DNA of 64,000 nt, from assembly GCA_036924285.1 (NCBI GenBank), contig JAYKYS010000001.1, positions 33,479,501 to 33,543,500 on the forward strand, read 5' to 3'. Below the pieces are notes generated by a model. It searched no databases. It was not told where the DNA came from and worked only from the letters and a program-made list of their open reading frames with translations. Source of the DNA: Asterella californica (taxonomy: Eukaryota; Streptophyta; Marchantiopsida; Marchantiales; Aytoniaceae). The position numbers and the translations under genes are program-made. Positions 1 through 10,086 of the stretch are shown piece after piece; the first letter of the stretch is position 1, and every line of letters starts with the position of its first letter.

Positions 1-176
1 CATCTAATATATCTTCCAAAAAACTTATATCTTTGGAAAGCCAGTTGTGAGCCAACCGGCTTTCGGAGACAAACGGTTGCGCGTAAACCGTTTGTCTGAT
101 AATCTTTTGTATTGTATCAGAGTTAATCTTCCTTTTTCTTTCCTGTTGTATGCATATTCTCCTTGTATGACTTCCT

Positions 177-276
177 TGCATTATCACCTCTTCCAAGTTC
201 GGAAGAGGTGATAATGCAAAAGGTATTTAATTTATGTTCTAATTTTTCTCATAGAAAAGATTAGAGCATAATTAAA
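177..276. repeat. Two-hairpin dispersed repeat, copy 1
   Basis: Two hairpins stand side by side. The first (177-218) has perfect 18-bp arms around a 6-nt loop, with CTCTTCC opposed to GGAAGAG. The second (226-276) pairs an AT-rich arm of the type TTTAATTTAT with its complement and centres on CTAA...TTAG. The same pair, in either order, recurs near 16620, 22888, 23772, 24155 and 46687. It is probably a non-autonomous foldback or MITE family; no coding capacity is seen. Confidence 0.65.
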
Positions 277-652
277 AGTCATACGTGAGCTTTTATTGCT
301 CGCAGACTCTTTTTTATGACAGAAGGAGAACTGATGTGCTTGCTCTACTTATGGATTTTTTCTTGAAAATGATAGAGGTGTGCTTTGCACAGATCAGTTA
401 TCTATATTTAAATATATTAATTTTAGTCTCTTCTAAAAATAACAATAGTCAACTCCAACAGCTTCTACACTTCATTAAATCAATTATTGTCGTTTTCTTT
501 CTCTTCATCAAAAGTACGATTTGGTTGCATATTTGCTTATTCATTTCTGTTGCAGTGAGTTGAATTTATTATTTAATTTTTTGAAAAATATATTTTTAAT
601 AGATTTTTTAATTTTTAATTTTTTAATTAACAAAATTTATATTATAATATCG

Positions 653-722
653 GAGTCGCTTCGGTCCACACTTCTTTTATGGGTTATGGGTGGACCGTAT
701 TGCAACTGTAACTCCAGTTATT
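653..722. repeat. Dispersed GTCCAC/TATGGGTT module, copy 1
   Basis: A 70-bp block contains GGTCCAC and, 20 nt on, the complementary GTGGACC flanking TATGGGTTATGG, followed by a CAACT...CTCCAG tail. Related blocks occur at 13057-13130, 23027-23100 and 24273-24342, in two cases about 100 bp from a two-hairpin repeat. It may be the other end of the same non-autonomous element. Confidence 0.5.
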
Positions 723-988
723 ATTTAACACTTATATAAGTTCTCTTAACAATGCAAAATACAAACTCGCTTAGCATTAAACTCTTTTCTGAGAACAAAA
801 CGAGAACAAAAGTTCCCAAGAGGGAGTCGAGCATCCTTATTTCACTTTTGTCTCGTGAACGATCAACGCGTTCGAGATATCTTTAATTGGTAAGTTTTCA
901 ATCGCTATAATATCTTCTGGAGACATATGCAACCGTCTATTTGTTACACGTCCCTCTGCAACAAGTATTTGTGGTATGTTGGGATCGC

Positions 989-1272
989 TGTCACATCAGT
1001 TTGGTAGCTCGGCTAGGTTGACCGAGTGCGAAGTGGCGGACCCCGATAAGACCGTTAGGGCAAGTTGGTGAGAGTGCCCACAAGGGGTATACTTCGCAGG
1101 TAGGGGCTTGGAGACCTCAGTTCTTCAAGTTGAGCCTTCAAGCTCCTGGCTATGGTGGGTAGTCTTGAGAGTGAGATCTGGATTCTCTGCGAGCACACAG
1201 AGTGGATTTGGCTCGACTGTAGTGATTGTCTAGTGCCTGTTGGCAGATGGAGTGAGTATATACATTGTTATC
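989..1272 (+). repeat. Element A terminal repeat A1 (5' end)
   Basis: This 284-bp block starts TGTCACATCAG and ends near CATTGTTATC. It matches 10884-11166 with about 98% identity. Unlike an ordinary 5' LTR it is not joined to the 108-bp B block; the internal region follows directly (ACTTGAAGAACTCGG). Element B has the same arrangement at its 5' end (46110-46401). No TGGTATCAGAGC-type initiator-tRNA primer site follows it, in contrast to element C. Confidence 0.8.
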
Positions 1273-3023
1273 ACTTGAAGAACTCGGATCGAGAGGTCTG
1301 GTTTAAGGATTTCAGGTCGCAGATTGCTATCGGTGGTATCTCCGGAGTTGGCAGATCGTAGGTATCTTCGATTTGCGGGTGCGCGCGTGCGTGGAGTGAC
1401 TTGTTTTGGTGTTGTGATCGATTGCTGTGTGTATGGGTGTCGTCTGAACCTGTTCGAGGTCGATTTGGTGGTGAGGTAGTGCGGAAACGCTGCTGAAATT
1501 TCGTGGAATGTGTTGAAGTGACCAATTTCGGGCTGAAGTGCGCATTTCGGCTGGCAGACGAAATAGTCGACAATGTCAGACCGATGTGGGCTCCTTGGAA
1601 GCGCGCTGGGAAGACGGTCCTAGTGCAGGAAGATTCACGAAGTTTGGTCGAGCCGTTTTTAAGTTATGAGAAGTCGAAATTTCTGATGACGAGTTTTGTG
1701 ACGGGTTTTAGGTCAGCAGAAGTGCGTCGGGGAGTGTCAGATTGGATTGGGTCGATAATTTTTGGATCTGAGGAGTGCAGTAGGTGCGCGCCGGGAAGAC
1801 GATTCCAATGCAACCAAAATCGTTCGATTTGGTGAAGGATCGACGAAGTTACAAGCCCGAAGAAGGTCGCAGGTTGGCCAAAATATGACGTAAATCCTGT
1901 CTGCGAGTTCCAAATTGGCTGATTTCGACAATTTGGTGCAATTCCGACCCTGAGTTGCTGTTTTGGGTGTTTTCTCGTCGTACTCGTCCTTCTTTATGGT
2001 GTTTGGCCCGGGTACTCTTCTCCAAGCGGAGCGGAGCGGAGAGTGAGCGGGAGTTGCGTGTTAGGAGACGTTTAGAGACTTCGAGGAGCAGAGGTGTGTG
2101 AGTGCGGAGGCGTGAGAGCGGAGTGAGAGAGTGCGGAGGCGGAGCCCGAGCCCGCGCCCGCCGTAAGCCAGCTTGCTGGCGTGCGTGAGAGAGGTATCCA
2201 AGTTCCAGTTGTGTGGGAAGTGTAAAACCAGTAAGTCACCCATCCCAACACTATTTCTGGACTTGGACGCTTAACTCTGTAGTCTCAACTTTGGCTGTAC
2301 CACTAGACCAATAGCTCTTAGTGTCTTACAGGGATGCGTGCAAGTACTTAGGGGCTGGTTTAAGGTAGTAGGAGACCTGCTCGCACGTTCCTAGAGGAGT
2401 GGTAAGGCGACCCCAGAGTACTAAGAGGAAGCTGCTGTTGTGGTAGTGTTTGCCTATACCGTAAAGACGCGTATGGAGGCAATTGGTGGCAGTTGTCTTA
2501 GATGAGCCCGTAGAGCTATCACGTTGATATTTTGGAGCTACTAGAGGTGTGGACGGCTAGTTAGTGACCTTAGGTGCAGGTTATGACAGTCGGTGATCAT
2601 ATATTGTGCATGTGATCATCGAAGAAGACGCGTCAGTCCGAGTGGGGCTGGGTTTCTCTTTATGTGAATGTTTGAGTGTGGAGGGTTATCGTTTGGACTT
2701 CTTGTGGTTGGAACCCCTCCATATTCTGCTTCCTGTTTGTGCGTCGCGTTTGCTTGTGTTGACGCTTGATTCCCAGAGTGAGTTCACTCTAGTGTGCTGT
2801 CAGTAGTGAGGCTGGAGTGATGATCAGTCAGACTACCTTTGTTTCTCTCACGGTGCAGTTGGAGTGACGACGAACAAACCGTGAGAGGCTGCTTGTGGTG
2901 ATGGCAGGTACAGGTTGCCCTTACCTTGACTGTCCTAGTAGGGGATAGGTGAGCTCAGTAGGAGCGAGGATAGGCAAGTTGTAGTTACGGTGGTGACGGG
3001 GATTTCGACATTCGGGTTAGAGA
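1273..3023 (+). other. Long untranslated leader of element A
   Basis: About 1.75 kb separate the A1 repeat from the first gag frame. Open frames here (for example 1503-1835) show no recognisable domain. I see no matching reading frame in the corresponding leader of element B (44578-46110), although the nucleotide sequence is clearly related. A GA/GC-rich low-complexity stretch lies at about 2025-2165, and an antisense 5S/tRNA-like segment at 2230-2312. Confidence 0.6.
2230..2312 (-). repeat. 5S rRNA-derived and tRNA-like segment, antisense in the leader
   Basis: Read on the minus strand, this holds TTAAGCGT, then 13 nt, TAGT, then 4 nt, GGATGGGTGAC. These are the words, order and exact spacing of the 3' half of plant 5S rRNA, including its internal promoter region. 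Just upstream on that strand is TTGGTCTAGTGGT, resembling a tRNA A-box region. Element B has the same segment at about 45281-45366, likewise antisense to the element. It could be an old SINE captured before A and B diverged, or a selected polymerase III promoter. Confidence 0.55.
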
Positions 3024-4016
3024 GTGTGTTCGCGAGATTCTATCACCACGGAGTTCTCGGGAGGTTCTGGTGGGGACTTCTCGGATAGTGGGTATACACG
3101 GAGTGGGGTGAGGTACCGACTATCTACACCATTGCCGTTGGTTGTTCCAGAGGACGAGTCAGACGCAGATAGTGCGTTTTCTGGTGGTGAGTCTAGTGTC
3201 ATCACATCGTTGTTGTGGGACATGGACGAGATCTATGAGGCCACAAAAGGACCTCGACGTTACTCGGCTACGGTGGGTACCATTGAGCTGGATGACTTTA
3301 TCCAGGAGTTCGACAGTTGGTGCGATCTGCAACAGATGCGGAACCCACAATTGTTCACACCTTTCATGGCGTGGAAGAGTTTGTTTCAGCACTTGGAGGG
3401 ACCGCCGATGGACGATTACCACGAGTTCAGGCGAGACTACGGTGTTGAGATTGAGTTGTGGAGACAACATTGGTCTCCCAACTACGTTTCTATCACTACT
3501 GGTGCAGTTTCGGGAGGCGTAGCACCTTCGAGGTCAGGTGCCAGTAGTAGTGGTACATCCACGGGTGGCGGAGTCTCTACTACCAGCGGTGCGTCCACTA
3601 GTAGTGGAGCAGGTGGTAGTGCGAGCGGGATACCACCAGAGTTTAACCCTGTGGTTCATTTCTTCCACTGTTTGAGGAAGAATTATCAGGGTGTGCGGAC
3701 CGACAAGTTGAAGAGTCTGCAGGAGTTCCAGCGGAAGACTGGAGAGAGCCTACGCGAGGCGTTTACTCGCATGAGGCGGTTGATCAGCGTTACTCAAGGA
3801 GTGACGGAAGCACAGGCAGTCCAGTTTTGGTATGGGATACTAGACCGGGAGCTGCGTAGGAGAGTCAGAGATGCCACTCTCCTTAGAGACACCGCTCCGA
3901 CATTGGCGGTTGTCTTTAGTTTGGCTGAGCGGATAGAGCTCAACATGGTAGAGGAGAGGGTGGTGACTGCAGGGTTCAGCAGAGACGCATCACATGGGGC
4001 GACCTCCCCACTATGA
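3024..4016 (+). pseudogene. Element A gag (capsid), interrupted
   Basis: This is a 330-codon frame. The N-terminal third is acidic and Ser/Gly-rich (VPEDESDADSAF). A low-complexity Gly/Ser/Thr linker covers residues about 155-205. A retrotransposon gag core follows, with FFHCLRKNYQG, LQEFQRKTGESLREAFTRM and LDRELRRRV. It would form the particle shell and bind RNA through the zinc knuckles encoded further on. The frame stops in a ~320-bp insertion that is absent from element B, where the same gag runs straight on toward the zinc knuckles. The start is the first ATG; element B supports coding homology from about this point (TEFSGGSG and TESSGGSG). Confidence 0.8.
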
Positions 4017-4335
4017 CACTATAGGACAAGTGCGGAGCTCTAAATATGCTTTCCAAAAGTATGTAACTTTGTTGACCATCGCTGATTGGATGCATGATGA
4101 AAAGTCATGCACAAAGATCTAAAGATGCTCCTCAAAAGACGTATTAGTGTGTTGTCGTCTTTCGATTGGATAGCGTGAAAAGTTAACACTTTACAAAAGC
4201 TAAAGTAGGAGAATCTCTTACTTTAGTAAAGTAGAACAAGTAATGTGTGTGCTATTCTTAAGTCTTAGTAGCCTTTAGAAGTTTTACTATTTTGGATTGC
4301 GCACTTACCATGAGGTAATGTAACTTAGTGAAAGA
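4008..4335. mobile_element. ~320-bp AT-rich insertion in gag (MITE-like)
   Basis: Compared with element B, in which gag sequence is continuous across this point, element A carries about 320 extra bases. The insert is much more AT-rich than the surrounding gag. It begins near CACTATGACACTATAG and ends near TAACTTAGTG, so its ends resemble weak CACTA-type inverted termini. It also contains a small hairpin around 4200-4235. No coding capacity and no convincing target duplication are seen. It shifts the gag frame, so it disables this copy unless removed. Confidence 0.55.
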
Positions 4336-6508
4336 TTCTCGAGGATCACAAGCTACGCAACAGCGAGGTGGTGGTGGTGGTGGTAAGGATCGTGCTGAGC
4401 ACTCACGATCCCATGGAGGTGCTGGAAGATCTGGTGGGCAGAAGCCCATGCCGTCCTTCTCTAGTCAGCAGCAAGCAGGTCCTTGCTGGACGTGTGATGG
4501 TCCTCATCAGCAGAAGGATTGTCCACAAAGGAGAGGTAGTTATGAGACATCTGGGACGTCTCAAGCGGTGCCTAGGCAGTGTGAGCACTGCGAGCGACCA
4601 GGTCACAGTAGTGACCGTTGTTTTGATCTCCATCCGGAGCTACGACACGGGAAGACTGATCGTGGACGAGGCGGAGGAGCTCAGGGAGGCCGTGGTGGTC
4701 GAGCTGGAGGTAGAGGTCCAGCACCTGGGAGAGGATCAGTTGGTCCACCGCCTGCTACGACGTCAGAAGCAGGTATGGCTGCTCGGATTGAGCAGTTGGA
4801 GCAGAGAATAGCTAGTATGACTATGGCTCAACGGAGATCTGGTGGAACAGAAGCTTCCACGTCTTATGGAGGAGAAGGAGGTGACTTCGACTTCATGGCT
4901 GGTGTGGCTGGTGTGGCGCAGATTGAGACATCTGCGGCAGTGACTCGAAGTGCAGTACGTATCTCTGAGCCACGAGGTGCGTCAGTGGAGTTGGATCCAC
5001 AACGCGGGGAGGCTGGTAGACAGGCCAGACTTCCTCAATCGTTCACGCTATCAGAGGCATTAAGGACCACTTCTATGGTTCCTAAACGGTCTATCGATGG
5101 TGCAGTGGAGTTGGAGACATCGACATCCAAGAGTGGGGATAATGCGAATCAACCTTCGACGTCTGTGGATGCGACGTCGAATCCGATGTTGGGGGCGGCT
5201 ACAGTAGTTTTGCGAGCCCCACTATTTTCAGCCACGGATATGAGGGCATTGGGAGTCAGCTTGGCTCCAGTGTTCCAGTTGGCAGCCACGCTCAGTGAGA
5301 GCGAGGATGTGGTTACCTCTAGTGCTGAGGTGGTTCAGCAAGAGGCGGTAGATGTGTCCATGGAATCGAAGATCAAGACAGCTACTAGTGGTACTTGGCA
5401 AGCAGCGGCTGCCAGACTAGATGAGTTATCAGCTAGGCCAGCAATTGACCGTGCTGGATTGGCACCAGGTGTGGTGTTGTTGGACAACAGAAGTGGTATC
5501 TTCTGTTTGGTGGCACCTTCAGGGAAGGTGTATCGACCACAAAAAGTGTTGTTAGACTCTGGAGCTCAACCGTTGATGTTGGGGAAGGCGGCGTGTATCG
5601 GTTTGGGTCTAAGGAAGTCCGAAGTAGAGAGATGTCCATTCCAGCTACATACATCTCTAGGGAGATCAGGAGGTACAACTCTACACATGACACGCGAGTT
5701 GCTGACTGTGAGAGTTAGACCAGATCATCCCACGGATGGTTCCATGGTGAGGGCCAAGGCTATCGTTACGGCCGCGGAGTCTTATGATGTATTGGTTGGA
5801 GGTGCTGTATTATACCCTATGGGGTTCGTGATCGACTATTGGGCGGAGACAGCATCTTACAGACCAGGTTGGCAGTCCGGTGAGAGACGAGTGAGCCGCT
5901 TACCAGTGCGGTTTAGTGCTAGAATTGAGGCAACGGAGCTTACATCAGGGACGATGGCATCCGTTGCAGGTTTCAGTTCGGTCATCACTTGGCCAGGCGA
6001 GTTGTTAGAGGGCAATGCCCATGCGGAGGATACTCCGGTCTTTGAGGAGGTGGAGGACATGCCTAGCATGTCTATGTTAGTACAATCTGCTTTGGATGTT
6101 CCACTTTGGAGTTCGAGTGGAGAGTTGCAGCAGTATGCCGATCGGTTGGTACAGCAAGCTTGGAGTGAAGCCTTTGTACCACAAGTAGAAGAACATCGGG
6201 GTGTTCCTGTTACTGGTCCTGTGACCTTAACACCGTTGGATACGACTCCCATTGCATGGCAGTATCCAAAAGAGGGTGTGTGTATGCTGGAGCTGTTTGG
6301 AGGGATCAGCATAGGTTTGGCTGCGGTATTGCAGGCAGGCATACAAGTACATCGATACTTGTATGTGGAGAGAGATGAGGTCGCAAGACGTGTCTCATTG
6401 CGTCATGTGGCGCGTTTGGTGCAGAGATATCCTGAGTTGTTGCCTATATCAGCTGTTAGAGGATACCAGCAAGCATTACCGTCAGATATTTTGCTGCTGG
6501 GGACGTAG
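4334..6508 (+). pseudogene. Element A nucleocapsid, aspartic protease and N-terminal part of DNA methyltransferase
   Basis: The frame continues gag after the insertion. Two zinc knuckles come first (CWTCDGPHQQKDC and CEHCERPGHSSDRC), then an RGG-rich linker and a long Ser/Thr-rich spacer. The retroviral-type protease has its active site at about 5549-5566 (LLDSGAQP) and a later DVLVGG...YPMG segment. From about 6275 the DNMT domain begins with methyltransferase motif I, the AdoMet-binding loop (MLELFGGISIGLA). The frame ends at TAG 6506-6508, 78 codons into the methyltransferase. Element B has a sense codon (CAA, Gln) here, so the TAG is a mutation in A. I infer that protease and methyltransferase were made as one polyprotein. 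Confidence 0.85.
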
Positions 6509-7360
6509 GATCTCACGTTTGTTGACATCATTCACTTGGTGATAGCCGGATGGCCATGTCAAGGTCACACGCGTGCTGGGAGAGGTCAGGGTTTACATGA
6601 CCCGCGATCTAGGATGTTTTGGGAGATGTTACGAATCTTACGACATCTCCAGATGCATCAGGTGGATTCTCCAGCGTACATCTTGGAGAACGTTCCTTTG
6701 TTGGGTGATGCTCGTGCACATATGATGACGAGTGTGCACCAAGTGCGGTCCTGGATCGGACCGGCAGTGGTGTTAGATGTAGCGAGAGTGGGATCTCGTG
6801 CACATCGTCCACGGTTGTGGTGGACGAACTTGTTACCAAGAGAGGTGCTCAAGCGCGCACACGATGCAGTGAGACGACCAACGCACCTCACAGTGGATGG
6901 CATCTTGGATGCAGGACGACGATCTCAAGTAGTGAGAGTCGTCGATAGGTCACCCATGGCAGTTGTGAACCTAGTGGGACAACCTATGGCAGCGTTACCC
7001 ACTTTGGTGAGCTTTCCAGCGTCACATGCTTACAGAGATGGAGGACCTGGGCTTGTGTGGGATGCTCGGTTACAACAGTTGGTGGAGTCCAATGCCGACG
7101 AGAGAGAGAGAGCGATGGGTTTCCCTACGGGTACGACTGCAATAGCTTCGGTGTCAGAGGCTTCACGTCGTCAAGTGTTGGATCAAGCAATGGACTTGAA
7201 CTGCTTGACATGGATTGTTAGTCTTGGATTGGCTGAGCAGCGTCGTATGCGATTGACGGGTGTTACTGCTCGGACACTCTTGAGCTCTTTGCCTACAGGG
7301 TCGGTGGAGGCAAAGGCTGGGGGCGAGGCACGTGGAGTTCGTCATCCTTGGACAAAATGA
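6509..7360 (+). pseudogene. Element A DNMT3-like C5-cytosine methyltransferase, catalytic part
   Basis: Same frame as the preceding segment, after the TAG. It carries motif IV with the catalytic Cys (AGWPCQGHTRAG, PCQ at 6554-6562), motif VI (ENVPLLGD), motif VIII (SRAHRPRLWWTNLLP) and the C-terminal ERERAMGFP and LDQAMDLN segments of motifs IX-X. The AHRPRLWW form resembles DNMT3 rather than DNMT1 or CMT enzymes. The domain would transfer methyl from AdoMet to C5 of cytosine. All catalytic motifs are present, so apart from the TAG upstream the enzyme looks competent. The segment ends at TGA 7358-7360, which element B shares. Confidence 0.85.
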
Positions 7361-7483
7361 GATGTCATAGGAGAGAGTGTGGAGCTTGCAGCTAGAACTG
7401 CAGAAGTTTTTCGTACAGTAGCGGTGGAGGTTGTTGGTGGTGAGCAGAAGAAAACTGCTCTAGAGGCTGCAAGATAGCAGTCA
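7358..7483 (+). promoter_or_regulatory. Two conserved in-frame stops between methyltransferase and RT, one in leaky-stop context
   Basis: The reading frame continues across TGA (7358-7360) and TAG (7475-7477) into RT without a frame change. Both stops occupy the same positions in element B (complement of 30899-30901 and 30782-30784). The TAG is followed by CAGTCA in both copies, fitting UAG-CAR-YYA, the tobamovirus-type readthrough context. Readthrough would give a fused methyltransferase-pol product. Alternatively both copies descend from one already-defective source. Confidence 0.45.
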
Positions 7484-7507
7484 ACGACTTCGTCTTCTAC
7501 CTCTAGC

Positions 7508-8382
7508 ATGGTGACAGAGGATACTTGGGAGCCAGAGATCGGACCCAAGCTTATAGGAGAGGAGAGACGAAGAGTTCAGAGATTCCTGAAGAGCTATAAG
7601 AATTGTTTTGCTTTTAGTATGAAGGATTTGGGTACCTTGAAGGGACCGGGTATACGGATCGACTTGGCTAATGACACGCCAATCTTTCGACGTCCTTACA
7701 GGTACAGTGACATGGAGAGAACCTTGATCCAGAGTAGGACTCAAGACTTGGTGGAAGCTGGGTTGGTGGAGATGTCGCATGGAGAGTATGCATCTGCCAC
7801 AGTTATGTCAGCAAAGAAGGATATGTATGGCAACTACACGGATAGGCGTATGTGTGGAGACTACCGTCTTATCAATCGGCAGACGAAGTCCGATAAGTAT
7901 GACATGCCGACACCTGAGGAGATCTTTGATGCAGTGGGGCATGTGAAGGTCTTCAGTACTTTGGATCTTCGAGCATGGTATCATCAGTTGCCGGTGAGAG
8001 AGGAAGATAAACCCAAGACAGCATTCTGGGGGATTGACTCTCACGGCAAGGATTGTTTGTATCAGTGGCGGTTCTTACCATTTGGGTTGAAGAACGCCCC
8101 TGCTGAATTCCAAAGAGTGATGGAGAGGATCCTAGCAGGATTGGATTTTGTCAGATGCTATATTGACGACATCTTAGTCTATAGTGCTACAGTGGAGGAG
8201 CACGAGAGACACTTACATGATGTGTTCGAGCGGTTGAGAGCTCATGGGTTGAAGTTACACCCTGGGAAGTGCAAGTTCTTCCAGGAGTTGGTAGAGTATC
8301 TAGGTCACACCATCTACCCAGGTGGGTTGGGTGTTCAACAGACGAAGGTCGAGGCCATTACACGTATTCCACGCCCCACAGA
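7508..8382 (+). pseudogene. Element A reverse transcriptase, 5' part
   Basis: The segment encodes the fingers and palm of a Ty3/gypsy RT. Visible motifs are SAKKDMYGN, MCGDYRLIN, FSTLDLRAWYHQL, FLPFGLKNAPAEFQR and the catalytic CYIDDILVYS (codons 8156-8185). A GHTIYPGG segment follows. The enzyme would copy element RNA into cDNA. At about 8380-8385 one base is missing compared with element B (GATGTGGTCGAG against GATGTGAGTCAAG), so the frame runs out at 8437 and the thumb region continues in another frame. The start is given at the first ATG after the shared stops; the true N-terminus is unknown. Confidence 0.85.
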
Positions 8383-10086
8383 TGTGGTCGAGTTCGAGCA
8401 TTTGTTGGTTTGGCGAACTTTTATCGTCGATACGTGAAAGGATTTAGTGCAATTGCGAAGCCATTGACCAAGCTGATGAAGGTGGACCAGGAGTGGCAGT
8501 GGGAAGATGAGCAAGAGCGAACTTTCGTGGAGCTCAAGGATAGGTTGACATCTGCTCCCATCTTGAGGAGACCCGTTAGGGGACGTCCTTTCCAACTGCA
8601 CACTGATTGGAGTATGTTGGGACTTGGAGCAGTGCTGACTCAGCATGATGATGAAAAAAAGGAGTTTGTGGTGGCGTATGTCAGTCGCTCCAACAATTCA
8701 GCGGAGGCGAGGTACAGTTCGTACGAGGAGGAGTGTTTAGCTGCAGTGTGGGCTGTTGCACACTTCCGATGTTATCTGTTTGGGAACCCCTTTACTCTCA
8801 TCACTGATCACCAGCCGCTCAAGTGGTTGATGAAGTCCGACAAGCTTACAGGGAAGTTTGCACGATGGGCTCTGATCTTACAGGAGTATGACTTCCAGGT
8901 AGTGCATAGATCGGGAGTTGCAAACCTAGATGCTGATGGGTTGAGTCGTAACCCATGCACGAGTCAACAGGATCAGACTGGGGCTCGATGGCATGACGAG
9001 GTTGATGAGGAGATAGTGCCGGGGTGGCATGCATCTGCCTTTCTTTGTGTGTTGGCCATGAACTCTAGTATGGAGGGCCAAGTCGTATCTTTCTCAAGTG
9101 AGAGAGTAGATGACGAGTCTCCAGATCCTGAGGGTGGAGATGGTGTTCCAAACCAGCGAGATATCCATGACGATGTGACCGTGATGGAGTATCTACGTAC
9201 TGGCGTGGTGGTAGACACAGTAAGTGCCAAGGAGCGAGATCGTGTCCTTCAACGAGCGAAGAGATTTCGACGAGAAGGACGACATGTACTTCGAGTGTGG
9301 GATGATGGGAGAGTACGGATAGTGTCACACCCATCCCAAAGGGCACAGTTAGTACGACATGCTCATGAGGAGTTGGGACATTTTGGAGTGAAGCGCACGC
9401 ATAGCTTACTCCAAGGACAGTATTGGTGGCGTGGTATGCACGTCGATGTGCAAAAGTTTGTTGCACGATGTGTGGTTTGTGATCGAGTACGAGCATCGTT
9501 TAATGCTCCTACTCCACAGTTACACCCCTTACCGATTATGGGGTTGGGTTACTGTTGGAGTTTGGATTTTGCGGGACCCTTACCGTTGACTGTACGTCAC
9601 CATCGATATGTGTTGGTGATGATGGAGCATTTTTCCAAGTGGATTGAGTTGGTGGCATTACCAGACAAGGCGAGTGAAGGGACAGCGTATGCATTCTTAG
9701 ATCGAGTGTTGAGTCGTTTTGGAACACCAGCTGAAGTGCTGACAGACCAAGGTACAGAGTTCCTTGGTGAGTTTCAGATCTTGTGTGATCAGGCGCTGAT
9801 TGATCATCGAACTACATCTCGAGATCATCCTGAGGCGGATGGTTTGGCGGAGAGGGTAGTTCAGACGATGAATAGAGGATTGCGTAAGTATGGCTTGCAG
9901 AAAGGCCACTTGGGAGACTGGGATGTGCAGTTACCATGGTTGGCTATGGGCTACCGTTTTAGCCGACAAGCGTCTTTGGCTTCCTTCTCACCGTATTTTC
10001 TATTATACGGTCGAGATCCAGATCTACCTTCGGCCATTCGTCGTGATTCTGCTGAGGTGCTGAACCTTGATGACCCGGATATGTGA
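8383..10086 (+). pseudogene. Element A RT thumb, RNase H and integrase
   Basis: In the frame after the deletion, the RT connection (LANFYRRYVKGFS) leads to RNase H (LHTDWSMLGLGAV, ARYSSYEEECLA and LITDHQPLKWLM, about 8598-8840). Integrase follows. It has an HHCC zinc finger (H...HEELGHFGVKRTH, then CVVCDRV) and the DDE core: Asp in SLDFAGP, Asp in LTDQGTEF and Glu in GLAERVVQ. Integrase inserts the cDNA into host DNA. The frame ends DPDM at TGA 10084-10086, immediately followed in frame by the C-terminal domain. Element B has the same TGA. Confidence 0.85.

Larger units (their letters stand above)
1..988. other. AT-rich intergenic flank of element A
   Basis: No gene is recognisable here. Short open frames in this stretch are low-complexity and AT-driven. 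It holds the two-hairpin repeat at 177-276 and a G/C-richer inverted module near 653-722, both of which recur elsewhere in the window. The TG of element A begins at 989. Confidence 0.6.

Noticed and set aside
285..739. Two overlapping hydrophobic frames of 92 and 72 codons
   Set aside because: AT-rich DNA gives Leu/Ile/Phe-rich frames by chance. No start context or homology is evident.
1503..1835. 110-codon frame in the leader of element A
   Set aside because: No matching frame was seen in the leader of element B and there is no domain, so it is probably untranslated leader.
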